The notes beneath the pieces are model-generated. The model did not search any database. It worked only from the letters and a program-made list of their open reading frames with translations, and was not told the origin of the DNA. Below are positions 41,341-49,900 of a DNA stretch of 50,757 bases, piece after piece (within the stretch, counting starts at the first letter, position 1; each line of letters opens with the position of its first letter). The DNA is from Egaibacter sp046050465 (GTDB lineage Bacteria; Pseudomonadota; Gammaproteobacteria; Burkholderiales; Burkholderiaceae_C), in contig JBJOPS010000066.1 in assembly GCA_046050465.1 (NCBI GenBank), positions 1 through 50,757 on the forward strand. The letters run 5' to 3'. A program made the position numbers and the translations under genes.

Positions 41341-42413
41341 GCTTCTTTTTCCTCTTTTTCCATCTTTTGCGTGCGCTCGCGTCCTTCAGCTTCTGTCAGC
41401 AAGGTGTCTGGGCGGGCAACCGGCATGCGGTCGGTATGAACCGCCAGCGCATCGAAAAAATCAGCCACAGCCCGCATCTGCTGGCCACAGTCTTCCATCC
41501 GGTTCATCTGCTCCCTGAACGCCTCGCCTTGCGGCAATGACTTCACGTACCAGCCGATATGTTTGCGCGCCGTGCGCACGCCGGAGAATTCGCCATACAG
41601 AGCGTAATGGTCTTGCAAGTGATCCAGCAGCAGGCGCTTCACTTCGGCAACCAGGGGAGGTGCCAGATGTGTGCCTGTCGCCATGAAGTGGGCGATCTCG
41701 CGAAAGATCCACGGATGCCCTTGGGCAGCGCGGCCAATCATCACGGCATCGGCGCCTGTGCGAGCCAACACCTCATGCGCTTTTTCGGGGGTATTGATAT
41801 CACCATTGGCCACAACGGCAATGCGTACCGCCGCCTTCACTGCAGCGATGGTGTCGTATTCTGCATGGCCCTTGTAGCCCTGCTCGCGGGTGCGGCCATG
41901 CACAGTAAGCATCTGCACACCGGCAGCCTCAGCGGCGCGGGCAATGGTGACGGCGTTCTTGTGCGACTGGCTCCAGCCGGTGCGCATCTTGAGGGTCACC
42001 GGCACGTTGTGCGGTGCACACGCGGCCACGACAGCTTCAACAATTTGCAGGGCCAGTGGTTCGTCCTGCATCAGCGCCGAGCCAGCCCACTTGTTGCAGA
42101 CCTTCTTGGCCGGGCAACCCATGTTGATGTCGATAATCTGCGCGCCACGATCAATGTTGTAAGCAGCAGCCTCAGCCATCATGGCCGCGTCGGTGCCGGC
42201 AATCTGCACGGCGATGGGTGCAGCTTCACCGTCGTGGTTTGCCCGGCGCGAGGTCTTCAGGGTGTTCCACAAATCCTTGCGCGATGTCACCATTTCGCTT
42301 ACGGCATAACCGGCACCCAGCTTGCGGCACAGCTGACGAAACGGCCGGTCCGTCACACCCGCCATCGGGGCTGCAAACAGGTTGTTCGCCAGGGTGAAGG
42401 GGCCAATGTTCAT
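41337..42413 (-). CDS. dusB: tRNA-dihydrouridine synthase B
   Basis: FMN enzyme reducing uridine to dihydrouridine in tRNA D-loops. The 358 residues show LFAAPMAGVTDRPFRQLCRK, SEMVTSRKDLW, the catalytic-cysteine block DINMGCPAKKVCNKWAGSAL, VTLKMRTGWSQSHKNAVTIA, TVHGRTREQGYKGHAEYDTI and VIANGDI-like VVANGDINTPEKA. The C-terminus ends in a short Glu/Lys-rich tail. No Shine-Dalgarno sequence is evident before the ATG. Confidence 0.96.
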   Translation of the reverse strand: MNIGPFTLANNLFAAPMAGVTDRPFRQLCRKLGAGYAVSEMVTSRKDLWNTLKTSRRANHDGEAAPIAVQIAGTDAAMMAEAAAYNIDRGAQIIDINMGCPAKKVCNKWAGSALMQDEPLALQIVEAVVAACAPHNVPVTLKMRTGWSQSHKNAVTIARAAEAAGVQMLTVHGRTREQGYKGHAEYDTIAAVKAAVRIAVVANGDINTPEKAHEVLARTGADAVMIGRAAQGHPWIFREIAHFMATGTHLAPPLVAEVKRLLLDHLQDHYALYGEFSGVRTARKHIGWYVKSLPQGEAFREQMNRMEDCGQQMRAVADFFDALAVHTDRMPVARPDTLLTEAEGRERTQKMEKEEKEA

Positions 42414-42517
42414 GCGCAGGATTCTTGAAAAAAAGAGAACAGAAAAGCAGGAAGAAAGCGGGCCGGTGATGAGGAAAAAAGAGCTGCTGAAAAATGAGGC
42501 AATTGCGTGGAGGGTGG

Positions 42518-42523
42518 ATTGTA
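42518..42523 (-). promoter_or_regulatory. Possible -10 element and pyrimidine-rich leader of dusB-fis
   Basis: TACAAT on the minus strand about 105 nt before the dusB start is the best -10 candidate; the upstream hexamers at 14-19 nt spacing match TTGACA poorly. The transcript would have a ~95-nt leader that is strikingly C/U-rich (CCTCATTTTTCAGCAGCTCT, CTTTTTTCCTCATCACC) and lacks a purine-rich ribosome site. Confidence 0.3.
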
Positions 42524-42649
42524 GCTGCCCAAAATTTCAGCAATTGAAATTTCGTACCAAAACGTAAGTCATTCCGCCCGATACGGGGATCGTCGGTCAA
42601 AAACACGTGCCTGCCTATACTGGACCTCCGGTAACAAAAAAAGCTGCGA

Positions 42650-43132
42650 ATGGAAATCTGGATAGAACACCTGCTCACGCTGCTGGCATTGCCCAAATTT
42701 GGCTTGAGCACGGTATTCGTGGTGTCGTTCATCTCGGCAACGCTGTTACCTCTCGGCTCAGAGCCGGTCGTGTTTGGTCTGGTGAAACTCAACCCCGAAA
42801 TGTTCTGGCCCGCCATCTTCGTCGCCACGGCTGGCAACACCCTGGGTGGCGCGCTGGACTGGTGGATGGGTTACGGCGCGCACAAGGTCGCAGACAAATA
42901 TGGCCACTCCAACCACCACACCCGCGCGTTGAACTGGTTGAAAAGCCTCGGGCCCAAGGCGTGCCTGCTGGCGTGGTTACCCGGCGTGGGCGACCCATTG
43001 TGTGCCGTGGCCGGTTGGCTCAAGTTACCCTTCTGGCCGTGCGTGTTCTACATGGCCATCGGCAAATTTCTGCGCTACGTGGTGCTGACAGCCCTGTTGA
43101 TCGGCGTTTTTCCGGGGCAGTTCATGTTTTGA
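42650..43132 (+). CDS. YqaA/DedA-like inner membrane protein
   Basis: A 160-residue SNARE-associated (VTT/DedA-like) membrane protein of the YqaA type, with several hydrophobic helices: VFVVSFISATLLPLGSEPVV, FWPAIFVATAGNTLGGALDW, a conserved loop ACLLAWLPGVGDPLCAVAGW and VFYMAIGKFLRYVVLTALLI. The family is implicated in envelope homeostasis, possibly lipid or solute transport. It seems monocistronic, divergent from dusB and convergent with ychF. Confidence 0.9.
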   Translation: MEIWIEHLLTLLALPKFGLSTVFVVSFISATLLPLGSEPVVFGLVKLNPEMFWPAIFVATAGNTLGGALDWWMGYGAHKVADKYGHSNHHTRALNWLKSLGPKACLLAWLPGVGDPLCAVAGWLKLPFWPCVFYMAIGKFLRYVVLTALLIGVFPGQFMF

Positions 43133-43147
43133 ACACAGCATGCAAAT

Positions 43148-43195
43148 GCTATCATTTATATAGCTACTCACGCATATTTCACGAGGGCTAGAGGC
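43148..43195 (+). repeat. Family-1 dispersed repeat between yqaA-like gene and ychF
   Basis: GCTAT(43148-43152)/ATAGC(43160-43164), then TACTCACGCATATTTCACGA and GGGCTAGAGGC. It lies in the gap between convergent genes, as does the copy at 10879. It is the best-preserved copy. Confidence 0.9.
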
Positions 43196-43244
43196 TAATT
43201 TGGCATCTAAATTCAGTCAAATTTGACCTTCAACCAGTTCCCGC

Positions 43245-44336
43245 TCAGGAGCTAAACAGAAAGTTCATCACATCGCCATCTTTGACGACGTAGTCCTTAC
43301 CTTCGGCGCGCATCTTGCCCGCATCTTTGGCGCCCTGCTCGCCCTTGAAGGTGATGAAGTCGTCAAACGCAATGGTCTGGGCGCGGATGTAGCCCTTCTC
43401 GAAATCGGTATGAATCACGCCGGCCGCCTGCGGGCCGGTGTCGCCCACGTGAATGGTCCACGCACGCACTTCCTTCACACCCGCCGTGAAGTAGGTTTGC
43501 AGGCCCAGCAGCTTGTAGGCCGCACGAATCAGGCGGTTCAGGCCAGGCTCTGTCTGGCCCAACTCTTCCAGAAACATCTGGCGGTCTTCGTCGCTCATCT
43601 CCGACATTTCAGCTTCCATCTTGGCGCAGATGGCCACCACGGGCGCGTTCTGTTTGGCCGCGTAGTCTTTGAGCCGGTCCAGAAACGGGTTGTTTTCAAA
43701 CCCGTCTTCAGCCACGTTGGCCACAAACATGGCCGGCTTGGCCGTGATCAGGAAAAACTGTTTCAGCAGCGGCTGGTCTTCCTTGCTGAATTCCAGCGTG
43801 CGCACGGGTTTGGCTTCGTTCAGCGCAGCCTGACACTTCTCCAGAATCGCCACCAGTTTGATGGACTCCTTGTCGCCCGAGCGCGCTGTTTTGGTCACCC
43901 GGTGCAGGGCTTTTTCAACAGCAGACAGGTCGGCCAGGCACAGCTCAGTCTGGATGACTTCAATGTCGGAGATCGGGTCCACCTTGCCGGCCACGTGGAT
44001 CACGTTGTCGTCTTCAAAGCAGCGCACCACGTTGATGGTGGCGTCGGTCTCGCGGATGTGCGCCAGAAACTTGTTGCCCAGGCCTTCGCCCGTGCTGGCG
44101 CCGGCCACCAGACCGGCAATGTCCACAAATTCCACAATCGCCGGCACCACGCGCTCAGGCTTGACGATGGCAGACAACTGATCCAGCCGCGGATCGGGCA
44201 TTTCCACCACGCCCACATTGGGTTCAATGGTGCAAAAGGGGTAGTTCTCCGCAGCGATGCCCGCCTTGGTCAACGCATTGAACAGTGTGGATTTACCCAC
44301 ATTTGGCAGGCCCACAATGCCGCACTTCAGACTCAT
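43245..44336 (-). CDS. ychF: Redox-regulated ribosome-binding ATPase YchF
   Basis: Obg-family P-loop ATPase/GTPase, 363 residues: G1 GIVGLPNVGKSTLFNALTKA, G3 DIAGLVAGASTGEGLGNKFL, the YchF-typical NVxE position (FVANVAEDG) in place of the usual NKxD, and a C-terminal TGS domain (TYFTAGVKEVRAWTIHVGDT, IRAQTIAFDDFITFKGEQGA, YVVKDGDVMNFLFS). Length matches E. coli YchF (363). Confidence 0.97.
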   Translation of the reverse strand: MSLKCGIVGLPNVGKSTLFNALTKAGIAAENYPFCTIEPNVGVVEMPDPRLDQLSAIVKPERVVPAIVEFVDIAGLVAGASTGEGLGNKFLAHIRETDATINVVRCFEDDNVIHVAGKVDPISDIEVIQTELCLADLSAVEKALHRVTKTARSGDKESIKLVAILEKCQAALNEAKPVRTLEFSKEDQPLLKQFFLITAKPAMFVANVAEDGFENNPFLDRLKDYAAKQNAPVVAICAKMEAEMSEMSDEDRQMFLEELGQTEPGLNRLIRAAYKLLGLQTYFTAGVKEVRAWTIHVGDTGPQAAGVIHTDFEKGYIRAQTIAFDDFITFKGEQGAKDAGKMRAEGKDYVVKDGDVMNFLFSS

Positions 44337-44410
44337 ATCAAACCTCGAAAATCAGGGTGTGTAGTGTATGCGAGGGCTGCTCTGGCCCGCCGCAGGGCCA
44401 AACGGGGGGG

Positions 44411-45295
44411 TCAATCAAATACGTAATCTGCCGACACACTCTGCCCCACACGCAGCCACTGCCCGGCACCGGCCAGCACGATGGCGTTCATGCCGAAGGT
44501 GATGGCGCCGTTCATGCGGGCGTCCTGCCGGTAGGTTTGCAGCGTGTCACCCACACTGGGGCTGCTATTGGCCGTGGCGGGATCGATATTGGGAATGGGG
44601 CACCGGGTACAGGGTTTAACGGGTTTGAGCTGCACCCCTTCTTCGTGGTTGGTCGCAATGTGGAAAACATCCAGCCGGTCTTCATCATGCGCCTCAACAC
44701 CGGCCAACACCACATTGGCGCGAAAACGCTCGACACCCACCGACTCCAGGCTGGCGGCCCGCAGCCGTGCATTGAGATCATCCACTGACGCCTCACTCGT
44801 CACCAGTATCGGGAAGCCATCTGCAAACTGGTTCGGCGCTTCAACACCACCCGTCCATTTGGCGCTGGACAACCGCTGTTGCCCGGGGTCGAAGCGCACC
44901 AGCCGCAACGGATGGCCCAGAAAATCGCTGAACCACTGCGCAGCTACAGAGCCCATGTCGTAAGCCTTGACCACATCGTCCCACACCCGCACCCGTGTGG
45001 GCGCTTCCACCGCGCCCGGCGCGATGTGCAGGGCCTGCATGCCGGGAGCTTGCAAAATCAGCTCGTTCGCCTTGATTTGTGGTTTGATCAGCGCCATGCG
45101 GGGCAATTCACGCTGGGTGACAAATTCGCCTTCTCCGTCCACCACCATCCAGACACGGTCCCACTCCAGGCCGGTTTTCAGCAGCATCGCCTCCTGCACC
45201 TCAATGCCCGCGCAGGATTTGATCGGGTAGATGAACAGCCGGGCTATGCTGGCTGATACATCCCGAGACGCTGGAGCGGCATTGAAATCGTTCAC
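44411..45295 (-). CDS. MOSC beta-barrel domain protein (YcbX-like)
   Basis: Molybdenum cofactor-binding protein of 294 residues. The N-terminal MOSC_N domain (ARLFIYPIKSCAGIEVQEAM, RVWMVVDGEGEFVTQRELPR) and the MOSC domain with VERFRANVVLAGVEAHDEDR and the Mo-ligand cysteine motif PVKPCTRCPIPNID are seen. Relatives (YcbX, mARC) reduce N-hydroxylated compounds. The C-terminus ends in GQSVSADYVFD; there is no C-terminal 2Fe-2S ferredoxin domain as in YcbX, so it is a short form. Confidence 0.9.
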   Translation of the reverse strand: MNDFNAAPASRDVSASIARLFIYPIKSCAGIEVQEAMLLKTGLEWDRVWMVVDGEGEFVTQRELPRMALIKPQIKANELILQAPGMQALHIAPGAVEAPTRVRVWDDVVKAYDMGSVAAQWFSDFLGHPLRLVRFDPGQQRLSSAKWTGGVEAPNQFADGFPILVTSEASVDDLNARLRAASLESVGVERFRANVVLAGVEAHDEDRLDVFHIATNHEEGVQLKPVKPCTRCPIPNIDPATANSSPSVGDTLQTYRQDARMNGAITFGMNAIVLAGAGQWLRVGQSVSADYVFD

Positions 45296-45349
45296 GAAGT
45301 CGGTCCTTTTCCCAAAAGGAATGATTTTGCCGCTTGGCCGTCCAAAGGC

Positions 45350-45404
45350 AAAATAGCCCCACGGGGGCAGCGCAGTACACGCAGTGACAAGCGTGGGGCG
45401 GGTT
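45350..45404 (-). repeat. Family-2 GC-rich repeat between MOSC and ubiH-like genes
   Basis: Plus-strand AAATAGCCCCACGGGGGCAG, CGCAGTACACGCAGTGACAA and GCGTGGGGC align with the copy at 5925 almost without gaps. It lies in the gap between two divergent genes and is not translated. Confidence 0.65.
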
Positions 45405-45430
45405 ATCCCCTTGCCTTCTACAATGGCGAC

Positions 45431-46561
45431 ATGGCCCGATCCCTTGATGTGTGTATTCGTGGCGCCGGTATCGTCGGCCGGACACTGGCTCTATTGTTGG
45501 CTGGTGAACGCCTGCGCGTGGGGCTGATTTCAACGCCCCATGAGCAGCCGGATTCGACCACCGATGTGCGAGCCTATGCGCTGAACGCCCAATCCAGAGC
45601 CTTGCTCGAATCAGTACGTTGCTGGCCAGATGAAACGTCTGCCACGCCAGTGCTGGGCATGCATGTCCGCGGCGATGATGGCGGCGAGGTGAATTTTCGC
45701 GCTGCGGATCAGGGCACACCTGCACTGGCCTGGATAGTCGATGTTGCAGCACTTCAAACGCGGCTTATCGAAGCCATCCGTTTTCAACCCCTGATTGAAG
45801 AACTGACCGAACCGCAAAGCGCGGCATTGACGGTTGTGTGCGAAGGCAAAACCAGTCGCACCCGAACAGAATTCGGCGTGGAATTTGACGTTACGCCCTA
45901 TGGCCAACGTGCGATTGCCGCACGAGTCAACTGTGAGAAGCCCCATCAGCAACTGGCACACCAGTGGTTTTCAAAAGGGGAAATACTGGCTTTTCTCCCT
46001 CTAAATGGCGAGGCCGGGAACTCTATGGCTCTTGTGTGGTCTGTCATGGAAGCTCGCGTTGAGCCACTGATGTCACTGAGTGCGCAGGAATTTACCCAAG
46101 CGTTGCAGGAAGCCAGTCACGGCGTAGTGGGTGGCTTGACCTTGACCAGCGAGCGGGCTACGTGGCCCCTGCAGTTGGCAAGGGCCAACCGATGGGTGGG
46201 TGAAGCCGGGGGAAGAAGCTGGGCTTTGGCGGGAGACGCAGCGCACACGGTGCATCCGCTGTCAGGGCAAGGTTTGAATCTGGGTCTGGCAGATGTGGAC
46301 AAGCTGGTGCAGGCATTAAAGGCGCGGGAAAAAGCCCAGGACTATTGGCGCAGTGTGGGTGACCAGAGGCTGCTGCGCCAGTATGAGCGGGCTCGCAAAG
46401 CGGAAGTGATGTCGGTAGGATTCACAACAGACGGATTGCAACAACTGTTTGCGCAAGGCGCGATGCCCTGGCCCACGGTGCGTAACTGGGGCATGAATGG
46501 TTTTGATGCCAGTGGCGTAGTGAAAAAATGGGTTGTCCGTCAGGCCATGGGCCTGCGATGA
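45431..46561 (+). CDS. UbiH/UbiF/VisC-type FAD-dependent monooxygenase
   Basis: Flavoprotein hydroxylase of the ubiquinone-synthesis class, 376 residues: dinucleotide-binding CIRGAGIVGRTLALLLAGER, the mid-motif RVNCEKPHQQLAHQWF, and the second FAD motif WALAGDAAHTVHPLSGQGLN followed by LGLADVDKLVQAL. Which ring position it hydroxylates is not decided by sequence. It is divergent from the MOSC gene, with a family-2 repeat between, and is followed 53 nt later by dsbC. Confidence 0.88.
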   Translation: MARSLDVCIRGAGIVGRTLALLLAGERLRVGLISTPHEQPDSTTDVRAYALNAQSRALLESVRCWPDETSATPVLGMHVRGDDGGEVNFRAADQGTPALAWIVDVAALQTRLIEAIRFQPLIEELTEPQSAALTVVCEGKTSRTRTEFGVEFDVTPYGQRAIAARVNCEKPHQQLAHQWFSKGEILAFLPLNGEAGNSMALVWSVMEARVEPLMSLSAQEFTQALQEASHGVVGGLTLTSERATWPLQLARANRWVGEAGGRSWALAGDAAHTVHPLSGQGLNLGLADVDKLVQALKAREKAQDYWRSVGDQRLLRQYERARKAEVMSVGFTTDGLQQLFAQGAMPWPTVRNWGMNGFDASGVVKKWVVRQAMGLR

Positions 46562-46614
46562 ACAGACGAGTAAGTGGGCAACCGATAGACGGACAGGTAA
46601 AACGGAAATAACAG

Positions 46615-47346
46615 ATGTTGAAGATGATGACAATCAAGCGGTTTTTGATCACAGCTGGCACGTTGGCGGTGCTGATGACGGGGCTGGGAGCCACCGCGCA
46701 GGAAGCAACCATTCGCAAAAATCTGGCAGAGCGTCTGCCACAGTTGCCCAGGATCGACGAAGTCAAGCCCAGCGCCATGCCAGGCCTGTTTGAAGTGCGC
46801 TTCAACGAGTCGGAGATCATGTACACCGATGCTGAAGGCAACTTTTTGCTGCAAGGCTCGCTCATTGACGTCAAACAGCGACGCAACCTGACCGAAGAAC
46901 GCATTGAAAAGCTGACGGCGGTGGACTTTGGTGCCCTGCCGTTCAAGGACGCCTTCACCGTGGTCCGTGGCACTGGCAAACGCAAGGTAGCGGTTTTTGA
47001 AGACCCTAATTGCGGCTACTGCAAGCGGTTCGAGCGTGATCTGCAAAAAGTGGATAACGTTACGGTGTACATGTTTTTGTATCCGATCCTGAGCCCGAAC
47101 TCGGTCGAAAAATCGAAAAACATCTGGTGCGCCAAAGACAAGGCCAAGGCATGGACTGACTGGATGGTACGTGACCAGCAACCAGTCACAGCCAGTTGTG
47201 ACAGTTCAGCTCTGAACCGCAATACCGAGTTCGGCAAAAAATACAAAATCACCGGCACGCCCACACTGATTTTTGCCGATGGTTCGCGGGTGCCGGGTGC
47301 CATCAACTCGCAGCAGATCGAGAAATACCTGGCCGACGCCAAATAA
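46615..47346 (+). CDS. dsbC: Periplasmic disulfide isomerase DsbC
   Basis: Thioredoxin-fold isomerase correcting wrong disulfides, kept reduced by DsbD (also in this window). The 243-residue precursor has a signal peptide (IKRFLITAGTLAVLMTGLGA, cleaved near TAQ-EAT), an N-terminal cystatin-like dimerisation domain (GLFEVRFNESEIMYTDAEGN) and the catalytic DPNCGYCKRFE (C133/C136). A second conserved cysteine pair (WCAKDK and SCDSSALN) and cis-proline loop GTPTLIFADGSRVPG are present. Three ATGs lie close together (46615, 46624, 46627); the exact start is uncertain. Confidence 0.94.
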   Translation: MLKMMTIKRFLITAGTLAVLMTGLGATAQEATIRKNLAERLPQLPRIDEVKPSAMPGLFEVRFNESEIMYTDAEGNFLLQGSLIDVKQRRNLTEERIEKLTAVDFGALPFKDAFTVVRGTGKRKVAVFEDPNCGYCKRFERDLQKVDNVTVYMFLYPILSPNSVEKSKNIWCAKDKAKAWTDWMVRDQQPVTASCDSSALNRNTEFGKKYKITGTPTLIFADGSRVPGAINSQQIEKYLADAK

Positions 47347-47356
47347 GGGCCGGTGC

Positions 47357-49156
47357 ATGCTGGCCCCCGCATCCGTTCATTACCGTGTTGAACTTGCGAA
47401 CCTTCACGCCCACCTGTACCGGATAACGCTGACCATTGCCCAGCCGAAGGCCATACAGCGCGTGTCCCTGCCCGTGTGGATTCCCGGCAGTTACCTTGTG
47501 CGGGAGTTTGCCAAAAACCTGCAACGACTAAAGGTGCGTCAGGGCTCCCGCAGCATCGAGGCCGCGCAGCTGGACAAATGCAGCTGGCAGATTCTTTGCT
47601 CTGTCGGCAAGCCACTGATGCTCACCTATGAGGTTTACGCGCTGGACAATTCGGTGCGCACAGCCTGGCTGGACCCGTCACGCGGGTTCTTCAACAGCAC
47701 CAGCCTGTGTCTGCAGGTTGAGGGGCAGGAACAGGGCCAACACGAGTTGGAAATCGCTACAAGCCCTTCCCGGCCGGACTGGGCGTTGGCCACAGGACTG
47801 ACCGCGAAGAAGGTCACCAAAAAGGGCTTTGGCACCTATGTCGCAGCCGACTATGACGAGTTGGCTGACTGCCCGGTCGAAATGGGTACTTTCTGGAGCG
47901 GCTCATTTGTTGCCCGGGGTATTTCACACCGGTTCGTGGTGGCTGGCGCTCCACCTACATTTGACGGTGAACGGTTGCTGTCTGACACGCAAAAAATTTG
48001 CGAAACGCAGATTGATTTCTGGCATGGGTCTTGCAGCAAAGGCATCAGCGCGAAAAAACGCGTCCCGCACCAAAACTATGTGTTCATGCTCAATGCCGTG
48101 GATGACAGTTATGGCGGTCTGGAGCACCGTAACTCAACGGCCCTCATTTGCAGCCGAAAAGACCTTCCCCGGTTGTCAAGCCCCGGCACGAAGACACCGA
48201 CGAAGCAGACGGAAGGCTACACCACCTTGCTGGGTCTCATCAGTCATGAGTATTTCCACACCTGGAACGTTAAACGTCTGCGGCCATCTGAATTTTCTGT
48301 TTATCAATACGGCGCCGAGAACTACACGCAACTACTCTGGTTCTTTGAAGGCTTTACCAGCTACTACGACGATCTGCTGCTGCGTCGCGCCCAGCTGATC
48401 GACGACGCCACCTACCTGAAGTTGCTCAACAAGACGATCAACCAGGTGCAGCAAACACCCGGACGACTGGTGCAATCTGTAGCACAAGCCAGCTTTGACG
48501 CGTGGGTGAAGTACTACCGGGCAGACGAAAACACGCCCAACTCCACGGTGAGCTACTACACCAAGGGGGCACTGGTTGCGCTGTGTTTCGACCTGACTTT
48601 GCGTGCCCACGGCAACACATCACTGGATGCAGTCATGCGTGGGCTTTGGCAGCGGTGCAAGGCCGGCCCCATGACCGAGTCAGACTTTTCGGAAGTGCTT
48701 CAGTCAATGGGTGGCCGCTCGTTTGCGCCCGAGATCAGACACTGGGTACACAGCACACAGGAGTTGCCTCTCAAAGACCTGCTGCAGTCTTGGGGAATCA
48801 CTGTGCTGGAAGACCCGGCACAACTGGCACAGCGACTGGGGCTGCGTATCAGCGAGAGCGGTGGTGTACAAATCAAGGCTGTACTGCGTGGCGGCGCGGC
48901 CGAGCAGGCGGGCTTCGTGGCCGGTGACGAATGGCTGGGTGTAACGACCAGGGGCAAAAACCGCCAGGCCTGGCGCATGGCCAGGCTGGAAGACCTGTTG
49001 CTGTACGCTGGACAAAGCAAGACGGTTGAGGCATTGATTTCGCGTGACAAGCGACTGATGCATCTGGAGTTATCCCTGCCCCCGGACGTCACAACCTGGC
49101 GCCTGCTCCTTCAGGACGCTGCACGCACCAGACAATGGCTTGCGCCCAATCCGTAA
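47357..49156 (+). CDS. M61-family metallopeptidase with PDZ domain
   Basis: Predicted zinc glycyl-aminopeptidase-like enzyme, 599 residues from the ATG at 47357. Seen: the N-terminal M61 beta domain (LPVWIPGSYLVREFAKNLQR), the peptidase core with the zinc motif SHEYFHTWNVKRLRP (H297, E298, H301), WFFEGFTSYYDDLLLRRAQL supplying the third ligand region, and a C-terminal PDZ domain (SGGVQIKAVLRGGAAEQAGF, VAGDEWLGV). No signal peptide is visible, suggesting a cytoplasmic location. It follows dsbC by 10 nt. Confidence 0.92.
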   Translation: MLAPASVHYRVELANLHAHLYRITLTIAQPKAIQRVSLPVWIPGSYLVREFAKNLQRLKVRQGSRSIEAAQLDKCSWQILCSVGKPLMLTYEVYALDNSVRTAWLDPSRGFFNSTSLCLQVEGQEQGQHELEIATSPSRPDWALATGLTAKKVTKKGFGTYVAADYDELADCPVEMGTFWSGSFVARGISHRFVVAGAPPTFDGERLLSDTQKICETQIDFWHGSCSKGISAKKRVPHQNYVFMLNAVDDSYGGLEHRNSTALICSRKDLPRLSSPGTKTPTKQTEGYTTLLGLISHEYFHTWNVKRLRPSEFSVYQYGAENYTQLLWFFEGFTSYYDDLLLRRAQLIDDATYLKLLNKTINQVQQTPGRLVQSVAQASFDAWVKYYRADENTPNSTVSYYTKGALVALCFDLTLRAHGNTSLDAVMRGLWQRCKAGPMTESDFSEVLQSMGGRSFAPEIRHWVHSTQELPLKDLLQSWGITVLEDPAQLAQRLGLRISESGGVQIKAVLRGGAAEQAGFVAGDEWLGVTTRGKNRQAWRMARLEDLLLYAGQSKTVEALISRDKRLMHLELSLPPDVTTWRLLLQDAARTRQWLAPNP

Positions 49157-49181
49157 TCCAACGCAACTCGCCTGGCAACAA

Positions 49182-49694
49182 TCAGGTCGGCGGCATGTGG
49201 GCTTCAATCTGCTCAATAAACTCGGCAGCGGCAGCCTGACCCTTCAGTTCCCGAACAATATCCCGGGCACGCTTGACCGCGGCAATGAACTCGGCGATAT
49301 CACGGGCAGTCTCGATCTTGACGCACAGGGTTTGCGCCATGGGGCCCAGGAGATCGGTCAGCAACCGGGTGGTGAACCGCCGCGCACCATCCAGTGTTGG
49401 CTGCACCGCAAACCCGGAAGGTGTAGTTTTTCCTGCCGCCGACGCCGACAGCTTAGCGCTGCTGTTGACTGGCGCAGCACCGACCGGCTCGACAAAACCT
49501 GCGGCTTCGAGTTCTGCCAGGAGCCCTTGCGGATCACCCAGAACGGACACCATCGGTACCAAGTCCTCGAAACTGCGCTTACCATCCACCATGATCAGTA
49601 CGGTGCGAAGTTTTGGAGACAGTCCTGCTTGCCGGTCAGCAATGATTTCAATTCCTCTGGCTGACTTTTTAAATACGGTTTGCTTAGAGATCAC
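49182..49694 (-). CDS. Conserved hypothetical protein
   Basis: A 170-residue soluble protein with no motif I can assign. The N-terminal ~70 residues (KKSARGIEIIADRQAGLSPK, LRTVLIMVDGKRSFEDLVPM, LLAELEAAGFVEP) look like a winged-helix or response-type domain seen at the start of some hypothetical proteins in Burkholderiales; a low-complexity Ala/Ser linker follows, then a helical C-terminal part (LTDLLGPMAQTLCVKIETAR). The start is GTG at 49694 with no clear ribosome site. It is convergent with the M61 peptidase, 25 bp apart. Confidence 0.75.
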   Translation of the reverse strand: MISKQTVFKKSARGIEIIADRQAGLSPKLRTVLIMVDGKRSFEDLVPMVSVLGDPQGLLAELEAAGFVEPVGAAPVNSSAKLSASAAGKTTPSGFAVQPTLDGARRFTTRLLTDLLGPMAQTLCVKIETARDIAEFIAAVKRARDIVRELKGQAAAAEFIEQIEAHMPPT

Positions 49695-49900
49695 TCAGTG
49701 GCCCTTTTCCCAACGACTTTATGTAAGCACAGTGTAAGGGCATCTCCCCTGCGAGTCCAAATAATTCATCTGACTGGAAGGCAAAACCACGTTCACCGGC
49801 CCGGCAGATGGTTGGTTGGCTGACGTTTTCCCTAGGCGGCCTTAACTACTGTCAGGATCGGTATAGTGCATGCCTTGAAACAGAAAACAAGCACACCTCC

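Noticed and set aside
44383..44400. TGGCCC/GGGCCA hairpin between ychF and the MOSC gene as a terminator
   Set aside because: A good stem but no T run follows on either strand; it may be a fragment of a GC-rich repeat, but alignment to family 2 is poor.
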